Assembly: GCA_965369385.1 (NCBI GenBank)
Contig: CBDUQP010000020.1
Span: 1 to 32,163, forward strand
Length of the DNA stretch: 32,163 nucleotides
DNA from: CBDUQP01 sp965369385
GTDB taxonomy: Bacteria > Planctomycetota > Phycisphaerae > SM23-33
Direction of reading: 5' to 3'
The first letter of the stretch is position 1; every line of letters starts with the position of its first letter. Below, piece by piece: positions 24,679 through 32,163 of the stretch. The position numbers and the translations under genes are program-made. The notes under the pieces are model-generated. The model searched no databases. It had not been told where the DNA came from and saw only the letters and a list, made by a program, of their open reading frames with translations.

Positions 24679-25998
24679 TCAGCGTTCGATCAGCGCATCG
24701 GGACGCCCGACGCAAAGATAATCCATCCCGGCATCATTCACATATTGGGGGTCATACAGGTTCCGCCCGTCAAAGACTACCGCCCGCTTCATGGCCTGAG
24801 CCATTTGCCGGAAATCAGGCGTTCTAAACGCCATCCATTCGGTACAGATAACAAGTCCGTCGGCATCGGCAAGTGGTTCGTAGGCGTCGGAGTGATAAGT
24901 AATATCGTCGCCCAATATACTCCGAGTTGTCTCGTGGGCGGCAGGGTCGTGGGCGGCGATAGTGGCAGAACAGGCAAGCAATCGCCTGATAACCCGCATG
25001 GACGGCGCTTCGCGCATATCGTCCGTGCGAGGCTTGAACGCCAGGCCCCATACTGCAAAACGCCTGCCGGCCAGGTCGCCATTGAAGTAGCGCTCTATCT
25101 TGTCGAACAGATAGTCACCCTGTGTTATGTTGGCTGAGTTGGTTGCCCTGGCGATACCCATCTCCACGTCATTCTGGTCACCCATGTGAACAATCGCTCG
25201 CACATCTTTCGGGAAGCACGATCCGCCATATCCAATACCCGGAAAAAGGAACGATTTGCCGATGCGGTCGTCGGAGCCCATGCCAATTCGCACTTGCTCG
25301 ATATCCGCACCAACACGATCCGCAAGCCGCGAAAGCTCGTTCATAAAACTGATTCGCGTCGCCAGCATCGAATTGCAGGCATATTTCGTTAGCTCCGCAC
25401 TTGTCGGGTCCATGAACAGTATCCTGCTACCGCGACGCATAAACGGTGCGTAGAGGTGCTGCATTATCTTGCGGGCACGCTCACTGTCCGCGCCCACAAT
25501 CACGCGATCCGGGCCGAGAAAGTCGTCGATGGCAGAACCCTCTTTCAGAAATTCCGGATTGCTTGCGTAGTCAAACTCAATATCGGTTTGCGACTTGATG
25601 ATCTCGATAATGCGATTGTGCGTACCTACCGGAACCGTGCTCTTGGTAACCACCAGGCAATAATCCTTCATGTGCTCGCCGATCTGCCGGGCAACTTCCT
25701 CCACGCAGGACATATCCACCGAACCGTCATCGGCCGACGGTGTACCTACCGCGATGCCTATAAGCTCGGCATCGGAAATCGCCCGCTCAAAATCGGTGGT
25801 GAATCCTATTCGCCCTGCGTCGCGGCTCTCGGAAAGCAACTCGACCAAACCGGGTTCATATATGGGAACCTTGCCCGCAAGCAGCATGTCCACCTTGCTC
25901 TGATCGGAATCAACCATCGTCACGGTATTGCCCGTGCTCGCATAACATGCACCAGCCACCAACCCAACATATCCCGACCCGACGATAGTAATACGCAT
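24679..25998 (-). CDS. ugd: UDP-glucose 6-dehydrogenase
   Basis: The 439-aa enzyme oxidises UDP-glucose to UDP-glucuronate with two NAD. Motifs are the N-terminal GSGYVGLVAGACYA (7-20), GTPSADDGSVDM, TKSTVPVGT, NPEFLKEGSAIDDF (147-160), Lys205 and Asn209 in TKYACNS, the catalytic Cys261 in YGGSCFPKD, and AFKPRTDDMREAPS. The ATG at 25998 has GGAGA seven bases upstream. An in-frame ATG at 26106 would add 36 residues that look noncoding. It is the first gene of the minus-strand sugar operon. Confidence 0.97.
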   Translation of the reverse strand: MRITIVGSGYVGLVAGACYASTGNTVTMVDSDQSKVDMLLAGKVPIYEPGLVELLSESRDAGRIGFTTDFERAISDAELIGIAVGTPSADDGSVDMSCVEEVARQIGEHMKDYCLVVTKSTVPVGTHNRIIEIIKSQTDIEFDYASNPEFLKEGSAIDDFLGPDRVIVGADSERARKIMQHLYAPFMRRGSRILFMDPTSAELTKYACNSMLATRISFMNELSRLADRVGADIEQVRIGMGSDDRIGKSFLFPGIGYGGSCFPKDVRAIVHMGDQNDVEMGIARATNSANITQGDYLFDKIERYFNGDLAGRRFAVWGLAFKPRTDDMREAPSMRVIRRLLACSATIAAHDPAAHETTRSILGDDITYHSDAYEPLADADGLVICTEWMAFRTPDFRQMAQAMKRAVVFDGRNLYDPQYVNDAGMDYLCVGRPDALIER

Positions 25999-26229
25999 TT
26001 GGATTCTCCAATCCGCCGCCAAACGCCGGCTGCACACCGCGCTGCCATCCCTGCAACCACCACTCACGCCCTGAAGGCGATCCTTGTTGCACATGCACAG
26101 AACCAACGCCGAAACTTCTAGTATATTCTTGTGTCAGCTAGTTTTATCGGACATTACGCCAATATCCTTGAACCGCAGAATGGCCGGCAGAAGCAGCAGA
26201 CAACCGGGGCTTCTGCCCGAAATGGATGG

Positions 26230-26634
26230 GGAACAAACCCAGGGCGTACGCATCTAAATTTATGTCTCTTGTTGCTGTTATTGCCGTTGTCGTTCGGGCC
26301 AAAGGTCCGATGGGCGGTTAGCCGGGGGTCAGCCGCGACGTAAGTCGCGGTGCAGCCCCCGGATGTGGTCTATAATGATTTCCCGTCCCGAAGGGCCGGG
26401 GGGAGATATTGGAGGGCGAATTGGTACGAATACCTAGCACAAATCGCCAAGCCGTATCTGGCAATCTTCGCCGCGTGGGAGGCTTCTCTGGCCACCCCTG
26501 CGGGGTTCTGGGTCTTTTTGAGCCTATTCCGGGGGTTCCCTTCGGTCACCGCCCGGCTAACTGCCCATCGGACCCTCGGCCCGAACAGCCAGAACAACAA
26601 ATATGATTTGATGCGTAAGCCCTGGGGTCGAACC
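26230..26634. mobile_element. MITE-like structured repeat, copy 2
   Basis: The element proper is 26240-26624 (385 bp), similar to copy 1 along its length. It begins cagggcgtacgcatctaaat, and its end is the reverse complement with one base missing and one change. The same nested hairpin core and the gttcgggcc...ggcccgaac inner arms are present. The flanks ggaacaaacc and gggtcgaacc agree at 7 of 10 positions, which may be a worn duplication. It appears older than copy 1. It lies between the ugd start and the 3' end of the VanZ-domain gene. Confidence 0.78.
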
Positions 26635-26655
26635 ACCCACACATCTCGCCCGAAA

Positions 26656-28224
26656 TCAATACTCGGCGTATCGATCATCTTCCGGATTACCTAGCTCGCG
26701 GGCTTCCGCCGATTCGCACAATCTGGCACCCATGCAAAGCACATAAGGCACCGTAACCACTGCGCAACCCAACATGTGGGCAAACCAATCGTCGTATTCC
26801 GCACCGCGCGTGCCAACCGCTACCTGGATCAGCTCTCCCGCCCCACCAACAGCAGCAGCGGCCGCAATCCCTGCCAATCCCCACCACATGTTGCGAGCAC
26901 CTGCCATCCACGCCATCAACATCGCCAGCACTCCCCCAACGCAAGCGTGAGCAAGCTTGTCGGCATGCCCCAGACCCGGGAACGCCGCAACGGAAGACAT
27001 CAGCAGGCTCTGGCTCTTGACCAATCCCTGGACCACCAGCCCCACTGCAAATAGCACCAGCAAGATGATCCCCGGACGCTGACGCGACTGACCACCACGC
27101 ACTGCGGGCATAAGACCCCACACGAACGCCACCACCAGAACTATCGCCGGGACGAACAATCCACCACGACAAAGCAAACCCACACCCGCCATCGCCGCTG
27201 CCGCCGACCAGACCACTGAACGCCACTGCACATGCGCACTTGACCACCGCGCAAGGGTGAGGAATCTCGCGATGCACACGACCCCGCCAAGCACCAGCCA
27301 CAACGTTGCAGGCCAGCCAATCACCGCCCACAAGAACGAAAATACACTATCACGCCCAGACACTTCCGCCAGTGCAATATCGCCGCAGCCAAAAATGCCC
27401 GACCCGATAAGCCGACCAACGCCACCAAAACCTCCAAAGAACCATGCACCAAAAGCAGCAGACATCGTAACGCCAATTGACACAAGCACATATCGCCACC
27501 GACGCCGGCAAACCACAGACGCCATCACCAGCACTATTGCACCAACCAGCAGCGCCTCAAACGAGGCCGCCGGGCTTCGCACAAACAGCAAACACACGCC
27601 AATCAATGCCACCCCAATCCGAATGGTCTTCAGCTCTATTCGCCCCAGCGAATGACCGCTATCTGGCCTCGATATTCCCGGTGAATCCCACAGCGGGCTC
27701 AACCACACCGCTGCTCCCGCCCAACCAATCATCGTCATTGCGCCGCGAACAGGCTCGGTTCCGCTGACAAGGGTGGCGGCCAGGCTGCCGGCCATTATAG
27801 CCGCCCCACTGATACTTATCAGAACGCCATGGTCCGCAGCGTGCGGCAGCAAGCCCTGAATAAGCATTATCCCAAGCGACAGCAAACCGAACGCGAAAAG
27901 CAGCGAGATAGTCAGCGAACACGATATCGAGTTGAATTGCGCCGGATCATTGCTCAAACCGCCATTCGCAATGTGCCCGAGCAACACGCACACGGGCAAC
28001 AGGAATGCAAGGTGTATCGGATGGCCGGGAACGGTGCGCTCCCCAACAAGCACCTTGCTGCACAACCACAAACCCAGAACCACCACCAACCCGCCCGACA
28101 GTGCACCCCAACTGCGATAGCTGGGCCACCACCAGCAGAGCATTCCCACCATTGTCAAACCGACGAACAACCATCTGCCCAATGCCGCCATATTCCTGGA
28201 TGTGGTTCCCAAAGGAATTGCCAT
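26656..28224 (-). CDS. Polytopic membrane protein with C-terminal VanZ-like domain
   Basis: The 522-aa protein is mostly hydrophobic. The first 400 residues have about ten membrane segments that I cannot assign to a family; the layout recalls O-antigen ligase-like proteins but lacks an obvious signature. The C-terminal part (about 415-500) is VanZ-like: GHADKLAHACVGG, then GAGELIQVAVGTRGAEYDD and FAHMLGCAVV, with the D-K-x-x-H and E-x-x-Q...D-x-x-x-H pattern. VanZ proteins are linked to teicoplanin resistance and envelope functions, but most have no known role. The ATG at 28224 follows AAGGTG with five-base spacing. It is divergent from the prepilin gene. Confidence 0.85.
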   Translation of the reverse strand: MAIPLGTTSRNMAALGRWLFVGLTMVGMLCWWWPSYRSWGALSGGLVVVLGLWLCSKVLVGERTVPGHPIHLAFLLPVCVLLGHIANGGLSNDPAQFNSISCSLTISLLFAFGLLSLGIMLIQGLLPHAADHGVLISISGAAIMAGSLAATLVSGTEPVRGAMTMIGWAGAAVWLSPLWDSPGISRPDSGHSLGRIELKTIRIGVALIGVCLLFVRSPAASFEALLVGAIVLVMASVVCRRRWRYVLVSIGVTMSAAFGAWFFGGFGGVGRLIGSGIFGCGDIALAEVSGRDSVFSFLWAVIGWPATLWLVLGGVVCIARFLTLARWSSAHVQWRSVVWSAAAAMAGVGLLCRGGLFVPAIVLVVAFVWGLMPAVRGGQSRQRPGIILLVLFAVGLVVQGLVKSQSLLMSSVAAFPGLGHADKLAHACVGGVLAMLMAWMAGARNMWWGLAGIAAAAAVGGAGELIQVAVGTRGAEYDDWFAHMLGCAVVTVPYVLCMGARLCESAEARELGNPEDDRYAEY

Positions 28225-28300
28225 ATAACACCTTACCGTAATTAAACCCTGCCGGAATTCAGCCGCGCCAGCCCGGAAGACCGCTTCGGCGGCCCACCTT

Positions 28301-28330
28301 TTGCAAATTCTACTTGCAGAACAAGTTGCA
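28301..28330. promoter_or_regulatory. Three TTGCA repeats upstream of the prepilin promoter
   Basis: TTGCA occurs at 28301, 28314 and 28326, spaced 13 and 12 bp apart, in the 185-bp divergent gap and 27 bp upstream of the -35 box. The spacing suggests a possible regulator binding array. The same motif is dense at 29580-29740. Confidence 0.35.
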
Positions 28331-28356
28331 CGTCAACAGATGGCATGATTGAACCC

Positions 28357-28386
28357 TTGACCACCCATGGCGACCGAGGGTATAAT
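28357..28386 (+). promoter_or_regulatory. Sigma70-type promoter of the prepilin-like gene
   Basis: TTGACC (28357-28362), an 18-bp spacer and a perfect TATAAT (28381-28386) precede the gene. The start would be near 28393, only about 17 nt before the ATG, leaving room for the AAGGAGA ribosome site. Confidence 0.75.
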
Positions 28387-28409
28387 TACAGTGTTAAGGA
28401 GACCTTCCC

Positions 28410-29294
28410 ATGCCCACCTGCAAAAAACTCTTAATTCCCGCCACGACAAAAAGTTCGACGCGCGCTGGCTTCTCTCTGCTCGAGGTAATGATCGCTATCG
28501 GGATCCTCGGCGTTGGACTGGTACTCATCGCAACAATCTTCCCGGTCGGTCTGAAAATGACCGAACAATCGAACAACGCCACCGTAGGCAGCATAATAGC
28601 CGAAAACGGAATGGCCGTCGCCAAAACCATCTTCACGGCATTCGACTCTGGTAAGCTTACAGCTGTTACCGCCAATATCTTTGATACCTCCACCATCTGC
28701 ATTGATGAGAATGCCTTGAGAGGCACCGTCTCGCCGCCTACCACTTGGCAAGAAGCTCTGTACGGCAAACTGCAGGCTGGCGGAAACGATATGCGAAGAT
28801 ATCGCAACGAGAGCAAGTATGGCTTCGCCGTACTGGCTAGAAAGACCCTAGTCGGAACCAATCGATACCAGATAACCTGCACCGCCTACAAGAAGAACAA
28901 GACCGCTAACGAAGTGGCGTGGATGGAGGTGCAGTTGCCTGATTCAGATAGCGATAACGAGGCCGATATTAGCGACAACGGGACGTTCAGCAAAGTTGAG
29001 GTGAAGGCAGCAGGCACATATGCAGCCGACGACATCTCTGCTTGGGTAGGTTCTCCGCTGATTTTCACCAAAACCGGCGATTTTGGTATCATCAAGGCCG
29101 TGGACAAGAGCGCTGACCCCCGAATCCTCATTCTGGACAGGATTATCCCCAAACAGGATTCAGACGATAACACAGGCTCCATAGTGGAAGCTTACGTGAT
29201 GATTGAAGCCACCAACACAATCGCTATGACTGGCGTAGCCAACAAGAGTCCGGCTCTTTACACTATGACTACCATGACTGGGCTTAGCAAATAG
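28410..29294 (+). CDS. Prepilin/pseudopilin-like protein with type IV cleavage motif
   Basis: The 294-aa protein has a 20-residue basic leader, a prepilin peptidase site at Gly20/Phe21, and Glu25 at position +5 in GFSLLEVMIAIGILGVGLVL. The remaining helix ends ATIFPVGLKMTEQSNN, a form common in planctomycete prepilin-like proteins. The rest is a soluble globular part with no recognised domain. It could be a minor pseudopilin (PilV/GspI-like) of a type II secretion or type IV pilus system. The ATG has AAGGAGA eight bases upstream. It has its own promoter and a strong terminator, so it is expressed alone. Confidence 0.85.
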   Translation: MPTCKKLLIPATTKSSTRAGFSLLEVMIAIGILGVGLVLIATIFPVGLKMTEQSNNATVGSIIAENGMAVAKTIFTAFDSGKLTAVTANIFDTSTICIDENALRGTVSPPTTWQEALYGKLQAGGNDMRRYRNESKYGFAVLARKTLVGTNRYQITCTAYKKNKTANEVAWMEVQLPDSDSDNEADISDNGTFSKVEVKAAGTYAADDISAWVGSPLIFTKTGDFGIIKAVDKSADPRILILDRIIPKQDSDDNTGSIVEAYVMIEATNTIAMTGVANKSPALYTMTTMTGLSK

Positions 29295-29388
29295 CCGCTG
29301 GTTAAGTCCGGTGGTGTTGCCCAATGGGCTGGAATTGAATATCTGAGCAGGTCAGCACCTGAAAGTCTCAATAACAATACTTGAATCC

Positions 29389-29430
29389 AACGTCGCAGCC
29401 GCCCGAATGGGTCGTTGCGGCGTTTTCTGT
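29389..29430 (+). terminator. Rho-independent terminator after the prepilin-like gene
   Basis: AACGTCGCA (29389-29397) pairs with TGCGGCGTT (29416-29424), nine pairs with one G-U. An inner CCC/GGG pairs around GAAT, and a TTTTCTGTTT tract follows. It lies about 95 bp after the stop codon. Confidence 0.75.
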
Positions 29431-29579
29431 TTGGCGGCCATCGGGCCCCTCCAACGGCGCGCAGTCACATACTAACATACTGACCGATTGCTAAGATTTG
29501 GATGCGGTGAATTGTTGGGTTTTGTGGTGGAATGTGAAAAAAGAATCGTGAGAATCTCCCGGCCGACACGCCAAAACAC

Positions 29580-29738
29580 TGCAAAAATGGAGCTTTTTGC
29601 AAATGTTACATGGCTTAACGCTAAATCAAATTGCAGCAATGGCTAACGGCCGGCGTATTCAGCACTTAATGGCCGTTTTGCAACGCTGCAAAAAGTTGCA
29701 CAAGATGGCACTCTTGCACCTTTTTGCACCATTGCAAA
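29580..29738. repeat. Cluster of TTTTTGCA/TGCAAAAA motifs
   Basis: TGCAAAAA occurs at 29580 and 29687, TTTTTGCA at 29594 and 29721, TTTTGCAA at 29676, and plain TTGCA at 29631, 29696, 29714 and 29732. The first two form an inverted pair around tggagc. This is far above what I would expect by chance in 160 bp. Confidence 0.65.
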
Positions 29739-29989
29739 TTACTCAATATCCGACGCTCCATGCTCGTGAGGTCGGCCGGGTTTCGTGGGAGTCCGCACAA
29801 ACATTTTTAGTCAGAAATTGGAGTTGCCGAACAGGATTGAGAATGTCTGCGAAATGGGAATAGCCCGCCCGTCTGCGAGTGAACAATCCGCGCAAATCAC
29901 TTGCAGAACTGAACCTGCCAACTGCTCGTTTCGTATAATCTCCTGTTTTTCACAACAGGCTGGCGTCTTCTTGCCGATACCTTACTATA

Positions 29990-30034
29990 GAAACCGTGGA
30001 AACCGTGGAAACTATGGAAACCATGGAGTCTGTG
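29990..30034. repeat. Five 9-bp tandem repeats
   Basis: The units are gaaaccgtg, gaaaccgtg, gaaactatg, gaaaccatg, gagtctgtg. The first two are identical and the others drift. They lie 130 bp upstream of the glmS start codon. Replication slippage is a simple origin. Confidence 0.9.
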
Positions 30035-30164
30035 GAGCTTATTCATTCCCAAACGCTTGGATGAAGGCGAACAGGAAATCGGCTCCCGCGGGTGACTACC
30101 CGGACGTCATGCACCCGGCGATGGCGAATCTTTCGGCCTGAACTTATACAGCGAGGTTAAACAT

Positions 30165-32009
30165 ATGTGTGGAATAGTCGGTTACGTGGGCGGGCCAAAA
30201 GCCTGCACAGTACTTCTCGAAGGCCTGAAACGTCTGGAGTATCGCGGATATGACTCCGCCGGCGTGTGTGTGGAGCACGAGGGCCAATTCCTGCTGCGAA
30301 AAGGCCCCGGCCGCGTGCAGGTCGTCGAAGACCTGATTGATGACGACGAGGCGATCCTGGCCAGCACAACCGGCATCGCTCACACCCGATGGGCCACCCA
30401 CGGCGAGCCCAACGGCGCGAACGCCCACCCGCACATGGACGACTCGGGCAAGATAGCATTGGTGCACAACGGTATCATCGAGAACTACTCCGCAATCAAG
30501 CAGTTCCTCCAGAACAAAGGCCACGAGTTCAAGAGCGAGACCGACTCCGAAGTCCTGGCGATGCTCATTGGCGAAGTATACAACAATGACGGATGCGACA
30601 CGCTTGAAGACGCGGTCCTTACCGCCTTGCGGGAAATCACCGGAACATACGGAATTGCGGTAATGTGTACCGATGAGCCCGGCAAGATCGTAGCCGCACG
30701 CAAAGGTAGCCCGCTCATCATCGGCGTCGGCAGTGATGAATACATCATAGCCTCAGACGCGTCGGCGATTATCGAGCACACCCCGAACGTCATATATCTC
30801 AACGATAACGAAATCGCGGTAGTCGAGCACGACAAGCTCCGCACGCTCACGGTAGACAGGGTTCCAACATCCAATCAAGTTGTAGCCCTGGAAATGTCGC
30901 TCGAAGAAATCGCCAAGGGAAACTTCGAACACTTCATGCTCAAGGAAATCTTCGAGCAACCCGAAGCGGTTCGCACCTGCCTGAGGGGCCGGATAAAACC
31001 CCGCGATGCGAGAGTACAACTAGGCGGCCTGGACGATATCATCCGCGAACTGACCAACGCGAGAAAGATCATCTTCATTGCATGCGGGACGGCCTGGCAC
31101 GCATCGCTGATTGGCGAATACCTGTTCGAAGACCTGGCGCACATTCCGTGCGAAGTGGAATATGCCAGCGAATTCAGATATCGCAATCCAATCATTGAAG
31201 AAGGCACGGTAGTAATGGCACTCAGCCAGTCCGGCGAGACAGCCGACACGCTGGCCGCTTTACGCGAAGCCCAGGAGAAAGGCGCTTTGGCGTTGGGATT
31301 GGTAAATGTCGTCGGATCGTCAATCGCTCGCGAAACCGATGCCGGCGTCTATATTCATGCCGGTCCGGAAATCGGCGTGGCATCCACCAAGGCATTTTCC
31401 TGCCACCTGGTGACCGAAGCGATGATGGCAGTGATGCTCGGACGCAAGCGGATGCTGTCGGTATCAATGACGCAGAGATATCTGGAAGCCCTCGAAAAGC
31501 TGCCGGAACAGATCGAACATGTACTGGAGCAATCCGACGAGATCAAGGACATGCTCACCTCGCATGTGGACAAGGACAACTGGCTTTTCCTGGGACGTGG
31601 TTATAACTATCCCGTCGCCCTGGAAGGTGCCCTGAAGCTCAAGGAAATCAGCTATATTCACGCCGAAGGGCTTCCCGCTGCCGAGATGAAGCACGGCCCG
31701 ATCGCGCTGATCCACGAAGGCATGCCCGTGGTGGTGGTAGCTACACGCTGTGGATCGTATGACAAGATCATCAGCAATATCGAGGAAGTCCGCGCACGCA
31801 AGGGAGCGGTTATTGTGATCGCAACCGAAGGCGACGAGGAAATCCGCAAATACTCCGATCATGTGCTATATGTCCCGGATTGCCCCGCCCCACTTCAGCC
31901 GGTGCTTACCGTGGTCCCGCTACAACTGATAGCCTACCACGCAGCAGTGGCACGCGGATGCAACGTCGACAAACCTCGAAACCTGGCAAAAAGCGTAACG
32001 GTGGAATAA
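30165..32009 (+). CDS. glmS: Glutamine--fructose-6-phosphate aminotransferase (isomerizing)
   Basis: This cytosolic enzyme makes glucosamine-6-phosphate from fructose-6-phosphate and glutamine, the entry to UDP-GlcNAc for peptidoglycan, LPS and the amino sugars of this locus. The 614-aa length is usual. MCGIVGYVG gives the N-terminal nucleophile Cys2 after Met removal. RWATHGEPNGANAHPH and HNGIIENY belong to the glutaminase domain. Two SIS domains follow, with CGTAWHASLIGEY, SQSGETADTLAALREA and EGLPAAEMKHGPIALI. The C-terminus PRNLAKSVTVE is the classical ending. A weak GCGAGG precedes the ATG. No glmS ribozyme core was recognised upstream. Confidence 0.98.
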   Translation: MCGIVGYVGGPKACTVLLEGLKRLEYRGYDSAGVCVEHEGQFLLRKGPGRVQVVEDLIDDDEAILASTTGIAHTRWATHGEPNGANAHPHMDDSGKIALVHNGIIENYSAIKQFLQNKGHEFKSETDSEVLAMLIGEVYNNDGCDTLEDAVLTALREITGTYGIAVMCTDEPGKIVAARKGSPLIIGVGSDEYIIASDASAIIEHTPNVIYLNDNEIAVVEHDKLRTLTVDRVPTSNQVVALEMSLEEIAKGNFEHFMLKEIFEQPEAVRTCLRGRIKPRDARVQLGGLDDIIRELTNARKIIFIACGTAWHASLIGEYLFEDLAHIPCEVEYASEFRYRNPIIEEGTVVMALSQSGETADTLAALREAQEKGALALGLVNVVGSSIARETDAGVYIHAGPEIGVASTKAFSCHLVTEAMMAVMLGRKRMLSVSMTQRYLEALEKLPEQIEHVLEQSDEIKDMLTSHVDKDNWLFLGRGYNYPVALEGALKLKEISYIHAEGLPAAEMKHGPIALIHEGMPVVVVATRCGSYDKIISNIEEVRARKGAVIVIATEGDEEIRKYSDHVLYVPDCPAPLQPVLTVVPLQLIAYHAAVARGCNVDKPRNLAKSVTVE

Positions 32010-32036
32010 TCTCATACCCGTTGTGTATACTGCACA

Positions 32037-32042
32037 TATAAT
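32037..32042 (+). promoter_or_regulatory. Possible -10 box after glmS
   Basis: TATAAT lies 28 bp past the glmS stop codon, without a recognisable -35 box. A hairpin-forming GCCCG/CGGGC pair follows (about 32043-32080). The rest of the window to its end shows no clear start of a gene. Confidence 0.25.
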
Positions 32043-32163
32043 TGCCCGGGCGAAGGAATACGCACCGACCCCGTTCGGGCGATACTGATCAAAAGAAGGA
32101 ACATACATCTGAGATCAGGAATTTCACTCCGACATCAAAAGGTCGGCCGAATTACCCGCAATC

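Larger units (their letters stand above)
29435..30164. other. Noncoding stretch upstream of glmS
   Basis: No credible gene is seen. Contents are a cluster of TTGCA/TGCAA motifs (29580-29740), a -10 like TATAAT at 29934-29939 without a clear -35 box, a small hairpin CCTGTT/AACAGG (29942-29959), and a 9-bp tandem repeat (29990-30034). If the TATAAT is used, glmS has a leader of about 220 nt. Confidence 0.55.

Noticed and set aside
25456..26121. 221-aa plus-strand ORF opposite ugd
   Set aside because: It is a shadow of ugd that runs into its leader; no domain is recognised.
26350..26694. 114-aa ORF across repeat copy 2
   Set aside because: It is formed by the hairpin-rich repeat and is not kept in the same form in copy 1.
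29597..29863. 88-aa ORF upstream of glmS
   Set aside because: It runs through the TTGCA-rich cluster, has no clear ribosome site and no recognised similarity; it is more likely noncoding.
29990..30034. Short tandem repeats as a CRISPR array
   Set aside because: Units of 9 bp have no spacers between them; no cas genes are present in the window.
29940..30164. glmS ribozyme
   Set aside because: I could not draw the ribozyme's conserved core, and the element is typical of Gram-positive bacteria.

Overview
The window looks like a chromosomal segment of a planctomycete, possibly of the Phycisphaerae. The evidence is a moderate GC content, scattered structured intergenic repeats, and a planctomycete-flavoured prepilin whose N-terminal helix ends in an 'ATIFPVG' type sequence. 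This placement is inference from protein and repeat style; no rRNA gene is present. Most of the window (about 3.2-26.0 kb) is a surface-polysaccharide locus with the parts of a Wzx/Wzy-dependent pathway.

Layout. 1-3.1 kb holds an M20 metallopeptidase, rplU (ribosomal protein L21) with a near-consensus promoter, and several intergenic repeats. 3.2-20.4 kb is a plus-strand run. It starts with a WbpM/CapD-type 4,6-dehydratase, gmd, fcl and a Wzx-like flippase. It continues with an F420-dehydrogenase-beta-like iron-sulfur protein, a possible 43-codon gene, a polysaccharide pyruvyl transferase, a Wzy-like polymerase/ligase, five soluble glycosyltransferases (three GT2, one GT4, one GT-B-like), a WcaF-type acetyltransferase and a GT87-type membrane protein. 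20.3-26.0 kb is a minus-strand operon, read ugd, UDP-glucuronate epimerase-like gene, WecA/WbpL-type initiating transferase, GT4, WbpV-like reductase. It converges on the plus run with a 59-bp overlap of the terminal coding regions. 26.2-32.0 kb contains a second copy of a MITE-like repeat, a VanZ-domain membrane protein, a monocistronic prepilin-like gene with its own promoter and terminator, an 870-bp noncoding stretch and glmS.

How the genes fit together (inference from families). GlmS feeds the UDP-GlcNAc pool. The WbpM-like dehydratase and WbpV-like reductase could make a UDP-2-acetamido-2,6-dideoxyhexose such as UDP-QuiNAc, which the WbpL-like enzyme would load on undecaprenyl phosphate. 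Gmd and Fcl supply GDP-fucose; Ugd and the epimerase supply UDP-GlcA and UDP-GalA. The glycosyltransferases extend the unit, the pyruvyl and acetyl transferases decorate it, and Wzx/Wzy flip and polymerise it. No Wza, Wzc or Wzz gene is seen, so export and length control must lie outside the window.

The least explained parts are noncoding. They are a 385-420 bp element with 20-bp terminal inverted repeats and a near-identical flanking duplication, placed just upstream of the rplU promoter; a second short repeat family; a perfect 19-bp hairpin; and a TTGCA-rich tract upstream of glmS. A tiny ORF joined by ATGA overlaps to both neighbours in the sugar operon is the best candidate for an undescribed gene.
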